The translations under genes were made by a program, and so were the position numbers. Below are positions 45,340-56,476 of a stretch of DNA of 64,000 nt, in pieces (positions within the stretch are counted from its first letter, which is position 1; every line of letters starts with the position of its first letter). The notes under the pieces were generated by a model that saw nothing but the letters and a program-made list of their open reading frames with translations, did no database searches and was not told the DNA's origin. The stretch is from Pleurodeles waltl (taxonomy: Eukaryota > Chordata > Amphibia > Caudata > Salamandridae). The stretch lies in assembly GCF_031143425.1 (NCBI RefSeq), contig NC_090444.1, positions 1,313,361,324 to 1,313,425,323 of the forward strand, in the 5' to 3' direction.

Positions 45340-45640
45340 GGCAAGACACCCACTTGAGAGACTATGGCCTTGTACTCCCCAGGACCAGGAGCAATGGGCA
45401 TGTTGCCCCCTCCAGAACCAGTGGGGAAGACACCCACTCCAGAGTCTGTGACCTTGCACTTCCCAAGACCAAGGGCAATGGGCATGTTGCCCCCTCCCAG
45501 CACCAAGATCAATGGGCATGTTGCCCACTCCAGGAAGACACCCACTCCAGAGACTGTGGCCTTGCACTCCCCAGGACCAAGAGCAATGGGCATGTTCTCC
45601 CCTCCAGAACCAGTGGGCTTATTCCCCCCTCCCACTAAGG
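45340..45640 (+). repeat. Coding repeat with ETVALHSPGP seed, H2 gene B
   Basis: Three to four units of about 60-90 bp containing GAGACTGTGGCCTTGCACTC, CCCAGGACCAAGAGCAATGG and GCATGTTGCCCCCTCC. It is the counterpart of the 56-bp array of H1. Confidence 0.82.
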
Positions 45641-45702
45641 TGCCTGCCTATTTGACAACTAATGCCCCTGCAGTGTTCTATCAGGATTGGTGCAGGTTTT
45701 GA

Positions 45703-46376
45703 GTGGGGCCTTGGAATGTGCCCTGTGGCCATGTGGGCCCTTTGCACTATGAACTGGGCAGTGTCCATGTGTTATATACGTGTACAGATCTGTATCATGG
45801 CCAAATCAGAATTATCGTTTTATTGTTGGACTGATTACAATCATTCTCGTCAATTCCTGTTGTCCTTGCATTATTCAGCAGATTTTCGTGGTCAGATTGT
45901 TTTTGTAATGCAGCTGGTTATGTACATGGTGTATGTGTGTGTTGTGTGTGTGTTGTGCGTCTGTGTGTGTCACTCTCTTTTTCCTCCCCCCCTCCCTTGT
46001 GTGCCAGGTAGCTGTACTCACCGTCACCGTCTTTGCCGGCGTTTGTGTTCCAGGTAGAGCATAACATAGAATATCATCGGAAAGACTTGCAGTTCGGGTT
46101 CCATGGCGGTGTGGTTCTTCCCTATGTCTCCAATGGCTTTTGATGGCGTTGGTACCACCCCGGAAAAGGCGGTGGATTGTAGTGTCATAATATGGTGGGC
46201 AGAACTATGTCTTCCACCTGGCTGTAGGTGGCTACCGCCGTGGTAACTGCTGTTTCCGCCCTGGCGGTCGGTGTGGTACATTGGCTATCTATTAGAGATA
46301 ACACCGCCATGGTCATAATTTGGCGCTAATTACCGTCAGCCTGTTCGTAGTATTGCTGCCACTTTATCACTGACCA
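45703..46376. other. H2 subterminal region beside gene B
   Basis: A GT-rich run (TGTGTGTGTTGTGTGTGTG) near 45930-45970, then subterminal motifs (TACCGCCGTGGTAACTGC, TTTCCGCCCTGGCGGTCGG) at 46200-46275, the counterpart of the left end of H1. Confidence 0.6.
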
Positions 46377-46396
46377 TCAGGGTCATAATGATGGCC

Positions 46397-47266
46397 TATA
46401 TCTCCTTTCGGAGTTCTCTAGGTATGGAGAGTGCTTTGCTTCTGAGTGAGCTTTCACCTATAGCCTTTTTTCTCACTGAGACTTGGCTCCATGAGGGATC
46501 TGCCCCTGGTTTTTGCTTTGGCTTTACCCCATGGCTATCTGATTAGTAGGCTTGACAAAGATGCCTCTAGGTGGAGGAATTGCCATTATCTATAGAGACA
46601 GAGTAAAGGTCACTTCATATTCTCTGCAGCTACCTGGCTGTGAAAGTATGTACTTTTCCATTACTTTAAATCCTCAGTTAACTTTTCCAGGAGCCTTGAT
46701 CTATCAGCCTCCCGGTCCCCTGAAACTTTTTTACACTCACTTTCAGAACACATTGCTGAATTAATTTGTACAAAACTTAACTCCACGGTTTTGGGTGATT
46801 TTAACATTCATGCAGAGGATCCTAGAAACTGCACCGCCAGATCCCTTCTTTTGGATATGGTTGAGCTAGAGTTAACTCAGTTAGTTAAGGGTCCCATGCA
46901 TGTGAAGGGGCACACCATTGATTTGGTTTTTACAAATATTGAGGGCCTGATTTCCATGCCTCCCCTCCCTCTGGCCTGGTCTGACCACTTTTTAATAATG
47001 CTTAAGCTAATTATTTCCAGTAGTAGAAGATCTCCTCGGACTACAATCCAACCCTTCCGACGCTGGCACAATCTCAAGTCTAGCGACTGGATCAATACCC
47101 TGGAGAGGCTGAAACCTTCCCCCAAGGACAATACGTTTGGCCTGCTAGAGACATTTAATGGCTGCATTACTAATAGCTTAGATGTGCTGCTTCCTTATTC
47201 TACCAAAGCTGGAGGACTTCGTAAGAAAGGCACTCCTTGGTTCTCTTCCCATCTTCACCACCTAAA
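46397..47266 (+). pseudogene. LINE-b endonuclease domain (EEP type)
   Basis: An apurinic-type endonuclease of L2/CR1-like LINEs. FFLTETWL near 46466 is the Glu motif, MGDFNIHAEDPRN at about 46791-46829 the Asp-Asn motif, HTIDLVFTNIEGL and AWSDHFLIMLKLI near 46975 the Ser-Asp-His end. A Trp-Phe block (GTPWFSSHLHHLKN) begins the linker to the RT. Stops near 46545 and 46762 break the frame. It nicks target DNA to prime reverse transcription. Confidence 0.85.
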
Positions 47267-47765
47267 AAACACATTTTCCTCACATTTTGTTGATGTTCTG
47301 GAATCTGAAGAAAGCCACAAACTTCCTTCCACTCACAATTCCCCCAAGTCTCCCGATAAAAATGCTACCTTACTTGTGTTAGTAGGCCCAGTGCCCACAA
47401 CAGGAAACACCGAAAAACGCAGTATGGACACATCACATATTTTCCACTGAAAACTGGCACATTTTTTTAAAAGTGCCTAGCTGTGGGTTTTGGGCTGTAG
47501 CTCAGTCGGCACCTATGGAAACCTAGCAAACCTGTAAAAAAATTTAAACTAAACACCTAGGTGAATCTAGGATGGGGGACTTGTGGGGCTCTCACCAGGT
47601 TCTGTCACCCAGAATTCTCTGTAAACCTCAAAATGTGTCTACAAATCAGATGTTTCTCATATTTTGGAGATGCAAAAGTTCTGGAATCTGAGGTGATCAA
47701 ACAAACTTCCTCCCCCCTGCACTCCCCCAAGCCTCCTGATAAAAATGTTACCTCGCTTGTGTCTG
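47267..47765. repeat. Tandem repeat, about 383-bp period, within LINE-b
   Basis: CTGGAATCTGA followed by CAAACTTCCT, CCCCCAAG and CCTGATAAAAATG occurs at about 47298-47375 and again at 47681-47755. Between them is DNA with no LINE character (GTAGCTCAGTCGGCACCTAT, GGGGCTCTCACCAGGTTCTG). It looks like one and a quarter units of a satellite-like repeat. The LINE reading resumes near 47765. Confidence 0.75.
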
Positions 47766-48316
47766 CAAAAGGAAATGCCCCAAGACATGGTCATGAAAGT
47801 CCTTGCTACTCTTAAGTCAGGCTCTCCCCTTGATCAAGCTCCCCCTCATGTGCTGGCTAGGTGCCCCTGTCATTGCACCTGTTATTACCAACCTCCTGAA
47901 CTTTTCACTGTCCACCAACACTGTTCCAGAACAGTGGAAACATGCCATTGTCAAACCCCTGCTAAAAAAGCCTAACTCAGGCGCCGTACTGCTTAGTAAT
48001 TATAGGCCTACTTCTCTGTTGCCTGATTTATCTAAAATAATTGAAAAGCATGTCCCAAAGTACGCTTAAGCTTAATGATGACAAAACTGAAGTAATGATG
48101 CTAGGACACCACCCACATCTGGGATATAATCCCTCTATTTTGGAATCCTTGGGAAATCTCCCCCCCGGAAGGAACTCATTAAGAGTTTGGGAGTTTGGCT
48201 GGATCCTCAGCTTACTATGGCATATCATGCCAATAAGGTTTCCTCCACTTCCTTTGGTCTGCTTAGGCTTTTGAGGAAGGTTTTTAAAATCCTCCCATTT
48301 ATCGCCAAAAGACTTA
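47766..48316 (+). pseudogene. LINE-b reverse transcriptase, core deleted
   Basis: KSGSPLDQAPPHVLA near 47813 is the linker motif also present in LINE-a. WKHAIVKPLLKKPNSG and LSNYRPTSLLPDLSKIIEKH are RT block 1. At about 48060 the reading jumps to LKLNDDKTEVMMLGHHPHLG, which belongs after the YADD loop, so the whole palm is missing. The thumb continues (WLDPQLTMAYHANKVSSTSF) to the MITE at 48317. Confidence 0.82.
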
Positions 48317-48921
48317 GGCCCTCATTACAACCTTGGCGGGCAGCAGAGGCCGCCCACCAAGGTTGGACTGCCGAGCGGCCGCCTATGCAGCCGCAATCCC
48401 GCCACCCGCATTACAGCATCCTCGCTGGGCCTGCGGGTGGAAACAGACTTTCTGGCCACCGGCCCAGCGGGGATGTCGGCCGTAACATTGGAGCCGGCTC
48501 CTAATGGAGCCGGCGGTGTTGCAGCAGTGCGACGGGTGCAGCTGCACCCGTCGCGTTTTTCACTGTCTGCTGTGCAGACAGTGAAAAGCAGGGTGGGGCT
48601 GTGCCTGGGGGCCCCTGCACTGCCCATGCCAAGTGCATGGGCAGTGCAGGGGCTCCCAGGGGCCCCGCGACTCCCCTTCCCGCCAGCCTTTCATGGACAG
48701 GCTGGCGGGAAGGGGAGTCATAATCCCCAGGGCAGCGCTGCAAGCAGCGCTGCCCTGGTGGATTATATTCGCCGGGCAACAATGGCGGGAAACCGCCGGT
48801 CCCGGCAGTGCGACCGCGGCGCTACCGCCACAATATGGCAAATTGTACTGCCAGCCTGTTGGCAGTACAATCGCCAAAACAACCCTGGTGGTCTTTGACC
48901 GCCAGGGTTGTAATGAGGCCC
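48317..48921. mobile_element. Harbinger-type MITE made of serial hairpins, second copy
   Basis: Ends GGCCCTCATTACAACCTTGG and GGTTGTAATGAGGCCC, target duplication TTA (48314-48316 and 48922-48924). 605 bp. The hairpins GCGACGGGTGCAGCTGCACC-type, CACTGTCTGC/GCAGACAGTG and GCACTGCCCATGCC/GCATGGGCAGTGC are shared with 13059-13686, so both belong to one family. Confidence 0.9.
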
Positions 48922-49127
48922 TTATTGTCGAGGCCCTTATCTTGCGCTTAGACTATGGTAATGCCTTGTACATTGGATCCCCTAAATATGTGATCAGAAA
49001 GTTGCAGGTGGTGCAGAATGCCTCAGCCCGTCTACTCCTAAATATACTGAGGCATGCATCGGTCAAATCAGCTATTTCTTCACTCCACTGGTTCCCAGTT
49101 GAACATTGCAGAAAATTTAAAAACCTT
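48922..49127 (+). pseudogene. LINE-b C-terminal region, first part
   Basis: It continues across the MITE: EALILRLDYGNALYIGSP, then LQVVQNASARLLLNI and SSLHWFPVEHCRKFK. This matches the C-terminal region of LINE-a (TNRLDYGNALYSG, HWLPINKR). H3 interrupts it after 49127. Confidence 0.85.
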
Positions 49128-49144
49128 GGACCTCATTATGAACC

Positions 49145-49667
49145 TCGTGGTAAACACCATCGACAGCCGTGGCAATGGTGAACAGAAAACCGCCATTGGT
49201 GGTGAACAGAAACCCACCATATAATGAATCAAAAATCTGAATCGGACAAAAATCACCCTTCCACCATTCACCGCCAGGACCTTGTCGGCAGAAATGCTGG
49301 ACCTCCCACCCCGCCACCGCCGAGCACACCAACACCCCACCCTCCAAATAATGTTGCACAAATCACTGCAGCGGTCAGTGAAAGCCGAACGACCTTTGGC
49401 GGTGCAGACCGCCACAGGCAGCAAGTGGACCCAACAGTAAGAAGTGCACACATTGGATAAGTTAGAAACCCACACACCTGACACACATCCACAGCACTAT
49501 AAAACACTCACAGACACACCCTACAATCCTTTGCAACGAAAGTAGGCCAACTAAGACAGAGAACACCAGAAGCAGACACCGAACGCCACAATCCACGATA
49601 CTTACACCCAACCACACAAGAGCACCCTCACCTTGATCCACACAAGACACCATTCACAACACTCACC
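49145..49667. other. H3 left subterminal region
   Basis: It holds repeated ACCGCCATTGGTGGTGAACA-like motifs, CACCGCCAGGACC and GCGGTGCAGACCGCC, then CA-rich DNA before gene A. A possible gene A promoter region. Confidence 0.5.
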
Positions 49668-51250
49668 ATGGCACCGCCCAGACACCCACACTTCACAGAA
49701 AGGGAGCTAAGGACCATGGTGGACGTGATCCTGAAGGTCAAGCCACAACTATTCGGGGCACAGGTGCAGCACACACACATCACCAGGAAGATGGAGTTAT
49801 GGCAGACAATAGTCAACAGGGTCAATGCAGGGGGACACCATCCATGCACCAGGGACGACATCCGTAAGAGATGGAATGACCTGCTGGGGAAGGTCAGGGC
49901 CATGGAATTTAGGCACCACATTGCAGTCCAGAAGACTGGGGGAGGACCTCCACCAACACCACCCACCTACACTGACTGGAAGGAAAAGGTACTGGCCATC
50001 CAGCACCCTGAGGGCCTCACTGGAGGAATGGACTCGGGTAAATCATCTACAATTACCCCATATCCATCACACCTATAATCCATGCACCACCCCACCCCTC
50101 CCACACCCACCAGGACCACTACCCCACCCAGCCCACAAGCACTTAATCCACTCCCCCTGCATGCCCACAAACCCACTAACAGGCCCACATCCCTCCCCCT
50201 GTCCACAGCCACCCACCCCTGCAAGGAAACACAATGGCCTATAACACCCACAATGCACCTCCACATCCTAAGCTAAAAGCAATGCTAACCTCACCAAAGC
50301 ATTTTGCATGGCCCCAAAGTGTGTAAGCTGCACAAACCCGCCCAGGCCTCTGCACCCCATTCGACCATGCTAATGTAACAGACATGTCCATTTCCCCCAA
50401 CAGGCACCACCACCTATGCCACCCTGACGGACAGGACAAGGAGTGGCAGTGCCCCACAAGGAGACAGAGGCACCTCACAGGACACTGGGGATGGAACACT
50501 GGACACTGACGATCAGCCTGGCCCCTCACACAGTCCTGGACTGTCACCATCAAGCAGTCCCACCCAGGATACCACTGACACCCCTACCAACCAGCCAATA
50601 ACATCAGCCCAGGGCAACCGTCCACACACTCGTCTATCCAGGCCACTGACTGGTGGCCACAGACTGGTGGAACACAAGTACAGAGGCCACAGTCACATCC
50701 TACCAACAGCTAGGAAGACGATGGCCCCAGTCCAAGTGGTACCGCCAGACCTGTGCAGGGGACACAGGCACAGGGGGCTAGGCCCACTGGAAGGGCATCA
50801 GTGGCCCAGGGGGGAGGCCACAGGATGGATGCTGCAGCCCAGGACTTGATTTTGGAGGTCCTGGGAGCCTACCACCATACCCAGGATAGATTGGCCCAGA
50901 CAGTATCCACTCTGGAGCAGAGTCAGAGGATGCAGCAAGCACACCACCAAGAGGCCATGGAGCAGTGGAAACTGCACAATGCCATAATGGCCAGCATAGC
51001 AGGTGCGCTGCTGCAGCTTGTCCAAACACAGCCTGAGGCCCACACAGAACAGGAAGCCCCCACTACAGCACAGGATACAGAGCAGACAACAAGAGCATCA
51101 GCAGCAACTTCACATGTACTACCCTCGGAAGACACACAGGGGACATCCATCTCAACCCCTACAGGCCGACAACAGGCACCCAAACGGACCCTCAGGCCAA
51201 GTTATGGCATAAGAACACCTGCCAAGAACAAGGCCCCCTCTAAGAAGTGA
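49668..51250 (+). pseudogene. H3 gene A, NAIF1-like Myb/SANT protein, two exons
   Basis: ATG at 49668. Exon 1 (to 50037) encodes RHPHFTERELRTMVDVILK, WQTIVNRVNAGGHH and RKRWNDLLGKVRAMEF. The intron 50038-50403 runs from GTAAAT to CCCAACAG; phase is the same as in H2. Exon 2 (50404-51250) is rich in Thr, Ser and Pro with a frameshift near 50740, then has LILEVLGAYHHTQDRLAQTV and a basic end (RTPAKNKAPSKK) before TGA. Exon 1 is fully open. The C-terminal Lys-rich end may be a nuclear localisation signal. Confidence 0.88.
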
Positions 51251-51736
51251 CTCTGCAAAAAATTGTACACCAATTGTCCCACTCAATCAACCACCAAATA
51301 GTGCTACAAATACAAACTCATGTAAGCATGGATGGACCTACCAATACTGCCAACAATTCTGCCACCATGTTGCCATTTTGGATAACCAACATTAGCCCAC
51401 CCCCATCACTGTAATCTGCATGATTTTATCCCTGCACCAAATAAAACACATTTTCACCTGTTACAATGTCCCCTGTCATTAAGTTTGAACAAAATGAAGT
51501 ATAGATGCAACTGGTTGCTAACACCTTATATTTATATCTGAGTAGCATGAAAAGCACCACACGCCTTTCATGTCGTTGTGCCTAAATATGTGTTGAAATA
51601 ATAGAATAAATTGTAATCTGTCCTATGCAGACCTGGTCACAGTGGCAATTAGTATTGACCCAACACCCCCCTAGATGACAAGGCACACTGGCAGTATGAT
51701 GCACAGACACCAATCTCATCCAATTGTCCCACATAA
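51251..51736. other. H3 spacer between convergent gene A and transposase
   Basis: AT-rich DNA with AATAAA at 51440-51445 (CCAAATAAAACACA), a likely gene A poly(A) signal. Confidence 0.6.
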
Positions 51737-52748
51737 TTACTGGAAATAGAGTTGTATCAGTTGGGACCTGGAATTTACATCTTCCCCTTCCTCATCATCA
51801 CCATCACTCTCATCCCCTCTCTGAGGAAGCTGGTCTGGATATACAGCACCCTCCTCCTCCAAGAGGGGGATAGAATTTCTTACAGCCATGTTGTGCAGCA
51901 GGCTATCTCCATTCTACACACCTTTTCAGGCCCATAGGCCAGGGAACCCCCAGAGATATGTAGACAACGAAATCTAGCCGTCAGAAGACCTATTGTGTGT
52001 TCTACCACCCTCCTAGTACGTCCATGGGCATTGTAATTCCTCTCTGCATCTTTTTCAGGATTCCTCACTGGTGTCAGGAGCCAACTCAAGTTGGGATAGC
52101 CAGAATCACCTAGAAAAAGGTGCACAACACAACTGTAAATGACAAGCCTCAGAGGCAGACATCCTGGCTGTCTGTTAAAAAGTGGCAATAAGTGATAGAA
52201 ACACCTACCTATGATCCACCCTCTGTCCTCTTGTAGTAGTTCCTTCTTGTGTGGCACACTACTGTTCTTCACAAATGAATAATGGACTGAACCAGGAAAC
52301 ATGGCATTCACATGTGCGATGTAGTGGTCTGCAGTACACACCAATTGAATGTTCATGGAATTAAAGTTTTTACTGTTTCTGTACACCTGTTCACTGACTC
52401 TTGGGGCGATGATAGCTATGTGGGTGCCATCGATGGCACCTATCACATGGGGTATGTTGGCAAAGGCATAGAAGTCCGCCTTGATGGCAGGGAGGTCAGC
52501 ACTTTGGGGAAACCTCACATATGGATGGCATGCTTATTACGATTTGCTGGAGTCAGTGCAGGATCCAGTAATGCACAAATTTCAAGAATAGTTGCACGTG
52601 TGAGTCTGTAATTGATAATGATGTGACGCTCCACCATGGTCCGCAAATCCACAAGTGGTCTGTACACCAATGGGGCCCTTCCTCCCCACAAGGGTCTGTA
52701 CCTAGGAGGAGTTGAAAACACGTGTGAGGAACACGCATACATCGGCAC
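51737..52748 (-). pseudogene. H3 Harbinger transposase
   Basis: Minus strand. VYRPLVDLRTMVERHIIINY near 52660, then a frameshift near 52520. The open frame 52518-51880 holds HVIGAIDGTHIAIIAPRVSE (first Asp), NAMFPGSVHYSFVKNSSVP, an in-frame intron (GTAGGT near 52208 to TTTCTAG near 52112) and LGDSGYPNLSWLLTPVRNPE (second Asp). RRVVEHTIGLLTARFRCL has the catalytic Glu. A last shift near 51890 leads to the acidic end and LYFQ with TAA at 51739-51737. Start uncertain; an acceptor-like CTCCTAG near 52700 suggests an upstream exon. Less damaged than the copies in H1 and H2. Confidence 0.88.
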
Positions 52749-53231
52749 ACATTGCTAGTCATTCAGCACTGCTGGCATGATTGTCGTTGACACTAATGCA
52801 TAGTGTGTGTGACATAACAGCAACTTGACCACAATGATGGATCAGGGCTAATCAGGTGAGGTAATGTTAATTGTCACATGCCTATGGGTGTTTGGGGAAC
52901 AATAGGTCCTGCATTGTGCAGATGGGAGTTTTACAAATGGAGTTGTAGCCAAAATGTCTGCCCCATGTAATCCGGAACTGTCATTGTGGAAGTGACCTCA
53001 TTCCGCTAGCGGTTGACGTAACAGAGTAAGGTGGTGTTTACCGTTGTGTGCAAATTAATTGGTTAACATGGATGTCAATGGGGAATCCTAGCGTATCATG
53101 ATCGCCGCTGCTGGTGAAGGTGCACACTGCAGCGGTAGGTACGCAAACTTGTCACCCCAACTTCACTTGACTCCCTGATCTTGTGCAAGCAGGTACTCCA
53201 CTGAGTGTACTGCTGTGTCCTGCCTCTGGTC
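52749..53231. promoter_or_regulatory. H3 head-to-head spacer between transposase and gene B
   Basis: 483 bp between divergent starts. One inverted CCAAT box (ATTGG, 53058-53062) lies in TTAATTGGTTAACATGG, similar to the block in H1 (TTAACCAATGAGG reversed). The second box is not conserved. Confidence 0.55.
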
Positions 53232-55627
53232 ATGGAAGTGGCATGTGTTGCAGTGGAAAGGGCCCCGGCCTTCACCCAAGAGGAATTGGAGAGGCTCGTG
53301 GACGGGGTCCTGCCCCTGTACACCAAGCTCTACGGACGGCCAGAGGTACAGGTGAGTAGGAGGATTGGGGGCCATGTATGTGTGGTGTTGGCTGCATACA
53401 TGTGAGCACCTCTGACACTGGATGGGCCAGGGTTCCTGATATGTTGCGTGTCTATGTGCTGTTAGTCGGTTTGTACTGTCTGTCCCATAGTGGACGTATA
53501 GCCAGCTGTATATGATTGGCCAGTGCCTGACCTCTGTGTTACATTGCTGTGTGTCCCTTTTAGGTAAGCGCCCACCAGAAGAGGGGACTTTGGCATGCCA
53601 TTGCCAAGGAGATGCGGACCCTGGGGGTCTACATCCGGCAGAGCACCCACTGCAGGAAGAGGTAGGAGGACCTGCGGTGCTGGGTGCCAAATCTGCAAAG
53701 CCCAGCTTGGGAAGTCCTCCCAACGGGGAAAGGGTGCCCTTTGAGCACTGCCCCCCCCCCCTTATGCAACGCATCCTGGCGGTGGCATGCCCGGACTTGG
53801 ATGGGCACTTGAAGGCTGCACAGCAGTCACAAGGGGGTGAGTACACATACCATATTTATGACCCTTGATGCATGTGTGTGTGTGTGTGCATTTGGATTTA
53901 TGCTGCCTAGTTTCAGGGACTATGACTGATGTCCATCTACATTATGGCCCCCGTGTGGAGTAGGGGTGTTTTGGTCAGGTCTACTACACGTCAGGTCTTT
54001 AAGTTATTTGCAGAATGGCTGTAGAGCAGGGTTCTGGGTACTAGTCAGGGACATAGCCATGGGTATAGTGGTAGGTGCTGCCTGTTGGAGGGTCTTCTGG
54101 GTGGGTGTATGTGTGAACCATTGTACCTCCATTCAGCTATTTACAAGTGTCTCTCCTGTTTTGTCTCCCCATCCCTGTTCTCTTGTGTTGTCTGTGTACA
54201 TCAGCATCATCTGGCGAGGGAGCTGAGGCACCAGCGAGTGGGGATGCAGTGGGCCACGGATCCTCGGAGGCAGAGTCGTCCGACGTCAAGGGGACCAGTG
54301 GGTTGGAGGGTGAGGGGAGTACCATGGGGGAGGCAACTACCACTGGATGTAGTGATTCCGATACCTCCTCTGATGGGAGCTCCCTGGAGGTGGCGGAACC
54401 TACTGGGCCCACACCTACTGTGTCATCTTCCGCCACCCCCATACCATCACCGCCCTCCCATTTGCCAGAAGGGTGGGTGTCTCCTTCGCCCCAGGCACCT
54501 CTTCCCCTGCCCCAGTCAGCCCTGCTGCCCTCACGGAGAAGGCTATTGACCTCCTGAGAACCATCTCTGTAGGGCAAAAAACCATTGTCAACGCCATCCA
54601 GGGGCTAGCATCAGGGGTGCAGCTGACCAGTGCCTATCTAGATGGCATTCACGGTGCCGTGACTGGCCTACAGAGATCTTTTCAGGCTCTGGCCTCCTCT
54701 TCGACAGCAGCAAAGTGTCCCAGGCCAGTCCGTCCCCCCTCCAACCTCCTCTACCCTTTCCAGCACCCCACTCCCTTCACCCGTCCAAAGCACACATTCT
54801 GACACACAGGCACACACCTCAACACACAAGAAGCACACTTAAAAACACAAGCACACCTCCCACAAGCATACACACAGCCAACATATACATGCACACACAA
54901 CAACATCCACTTCCTCCAGTGTGCCCACCTCCTCCGCTTCCCTGTCTGTCCCCTCTACATGCACACCCCCGGCACTGCACCTTCATTCACTGTTGCTGAG
55001 CCTATTCCTGAGGTCACCACAATAGCACACATCAATACATGCACCCCAGACACCACACCTGCACTCACCACAACTACTTTAGTTGACACATGCAGCACAC
55101 TCACCAGACTTGCAGACACCTAGACAACATATATTCACACTGGCAGCCTGTCTTGTCTCACTGTGTCCACCCCCCCTCCTCCCAAGACACTCAAACGCAC
55201 CAAAACACCCACCCATCACACATCCACCACACCTCAGCTTGCTGTCCAATCACCTGCACCCACATCACGCACACCTACACCACTTACGACCACTCCCTCT
55301 ACCTCCACTCCCATGCCTTCCTCCAGGTCCAACCCAATTGCACCAAAGAAACTTTTCCTCTCCCATGCTGACCTATTCCAACCCACTGGCCCACCCCGTC
55401 TCGTAACTAAACATGCACACCTCCTTGCCCTGTCCACTCCTTCCACGTCACAGCCCGCCCCTGTCCGCCCTTCACAGTCCCGTACCTCTTCCCCAGAGAG
55501 GAAGAAGCCCCGTGCTGAGCCTGTTCCATCTGCCTCCCCCGGTCCAAGCACACTCCCCCACCTTTCAAGGCCAAACCCAAAACCCCTCCACCTTCCGAAC
55601 GAAAATCCAAGCCCCACCCTGTCGTAA
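53232..55627 (+). pseudogene. H3 gene B, second SANT-type protein
   Basis: ATG at 53232. Exon 1 (to 53351) has RAPAFTQEELERLVDGVLP and LYTKLYGRPEVQ. Exon 2 (53564-53836) has VSAHQKRGLWHAIAKEMRTL and STHCRKR before a stop (TAG at 53663) and shifts. Exon 3 starts at 54205 with SSGEGAEAPASG and an acidic Ser linker. The conserved module GVSFAPGTSSPAPVSPAAL and VGQKTIVNAIQGLASGVQ is at 54473-54620. The tail is Ser/Thr/Pro/His-rich with KKLFLSHADLF near 55345 and a basic ERKKPRAEP near 55497. The end is set at TAA 55625-55627 and could be later in another frame. Exon borders match H2. It lacks the minisatellites, so it is the most compact gene B. Confidence 0.8.
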
Positions 55628-56460
55628 AACCCCACCACCCCCTGCCCCTGTTCCCTGAGATGTCTCGATGCCCCATTGTTGCCACTATGAGGTGGAGTAC
55701 CGTAGCGCTTGTGGGAGTCAGGTTGGGGCCATTGTGGCCCATCTGACATGTCTTCAGACGGACTGGCCATTGACCTTATAAACACTTTGGTTGCTCAGTG
55801 AGCATAATAAAGGTTAATGTGTAGCCTCTATTGTTGGAGGCACACTCTGGATACATGGTCTCTCGTTTCATTGTTTGTGGCTGTGGGGCACATGTATGTA
55901 ATTTGGACAGGTTGGATTTGCCTTGTGTCAAGTAAGTACCTCTTGCTGTGGGGTGTATGGCTTATGCTGCTGTGAAGGGTTGTGGGAGCATTGCAGGGTG
56001 GGTGGAGTGGGTGGGGATGTAACTGTGCCCTATCTTGCCTTGTTTCATAGGTTGCAGTCCTTACCGTCGTTGTCTTCATCAGCGGTCTCGGTCGTGGAGG
56101 TATATGGCAAGGAGCAGGGATGGCATGAACTGCAGCCCTCTATCCATGTCTGCTTCGGCGTGTTGTGTGAGCCTCCGGTGAGTGTTTCCTTATATTTGGT
56201 TCATTTACGCCTAGCTTTGCGTGGCGGTGGTTCCCGCCCTGAAACTGACGGCGGTCTAGTGCTTCATTATTTGATGGGCAGGTAAGGCCTTTCTGTCGGC
56301 CTGTGGGCGGGCTCTGCCGTCGTAGTCGGCACTCCTCTGCTGGCGGTGAGTGTTTTTCACTATGCCGGTGTTTCAGTTGGTTCATTATTTGGCATTCCGG
56401 ACCGCACGTCTGTTGGCGGTTTTTACCGCTGCTGTCAGCAGTGCGGTGTTTACCGTGCGT
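55628..56460. other. H3 right subterminal region
   Basis: Non-coding. AATAAAGG near 55807 may be the gene B poly(A) signal. Near the right end are short CGGCGGTCTAG, TTGGCGGTTTTTACCGCTGC and CAGTGCGGTG motifs typical of the subterminal zone. Confidence 0.55.
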
Positions 56461-56476
56461 GTTCATAATGAGGGCC

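Larger units (their letters stand above)
42386..45702 (+). pseudogene. H2 gene B, second SANT-type protein with long repeat tail
   Basis: ATG at 42386. Exon 1 (to 42499) has APAFTSEEWERLDDGVLPQ. Exon 2 (42720-42989) has VSAHQKKGIWHVIAKDVRTL and HCRKQWEDLRRWARKTAEA, the second half of a Myb/SANT-like domain. Exon 3 starts at 43384 with an acidic Ser-rich linker. The conserved module VGISFAPGTSGRTPVSPPAL and VGQTTIVNAIQGLAAQMQQ is at 43675-43830, then a Ser/Thr/His/Lys tail, Lys-rich repeats (KKGKEPGPAA) at 44640-44800, and Thr/Glu/Pro repeats. The reading ends near DWCRF and TGA at 45700. Introns have GTGAGT starts. A stop in place of Arg near 43650 and frame changes in the repeats inactivate it. 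Not recognised as any named protein. Confidence 0.78.
37649..46396 (+). mobile_element. PIF-Harbinger element H2, three genes
   Basis: Ends GGCCCTCATTATGACATTGG and GTCATAATGATGGCC, target duplication TAT (37646-37648 and 46397-46399). 8.75 kb including a 978-bp solo LTR. Gene A (plus), transposase (minus) and gene B (plus) follow in order. The same family as H1 by sequence of all three genes. Confidence 0.92.
49128..56476 (+). mobile_element. PIF-Harbinger element H3, three genes
   Basis: Ends GGACCTCATTATGAACC and GTTCATAATGAGGGCC, target duplication CTT (49125-49127 and 56477-56479). 7.35 kb. Gene A (plus), transposase (minus), gene B (plus), the same order as H2. The genes differ clearly from those of H1 and H2, so H3 is a separate subfamily. 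Confidence 0.92.
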
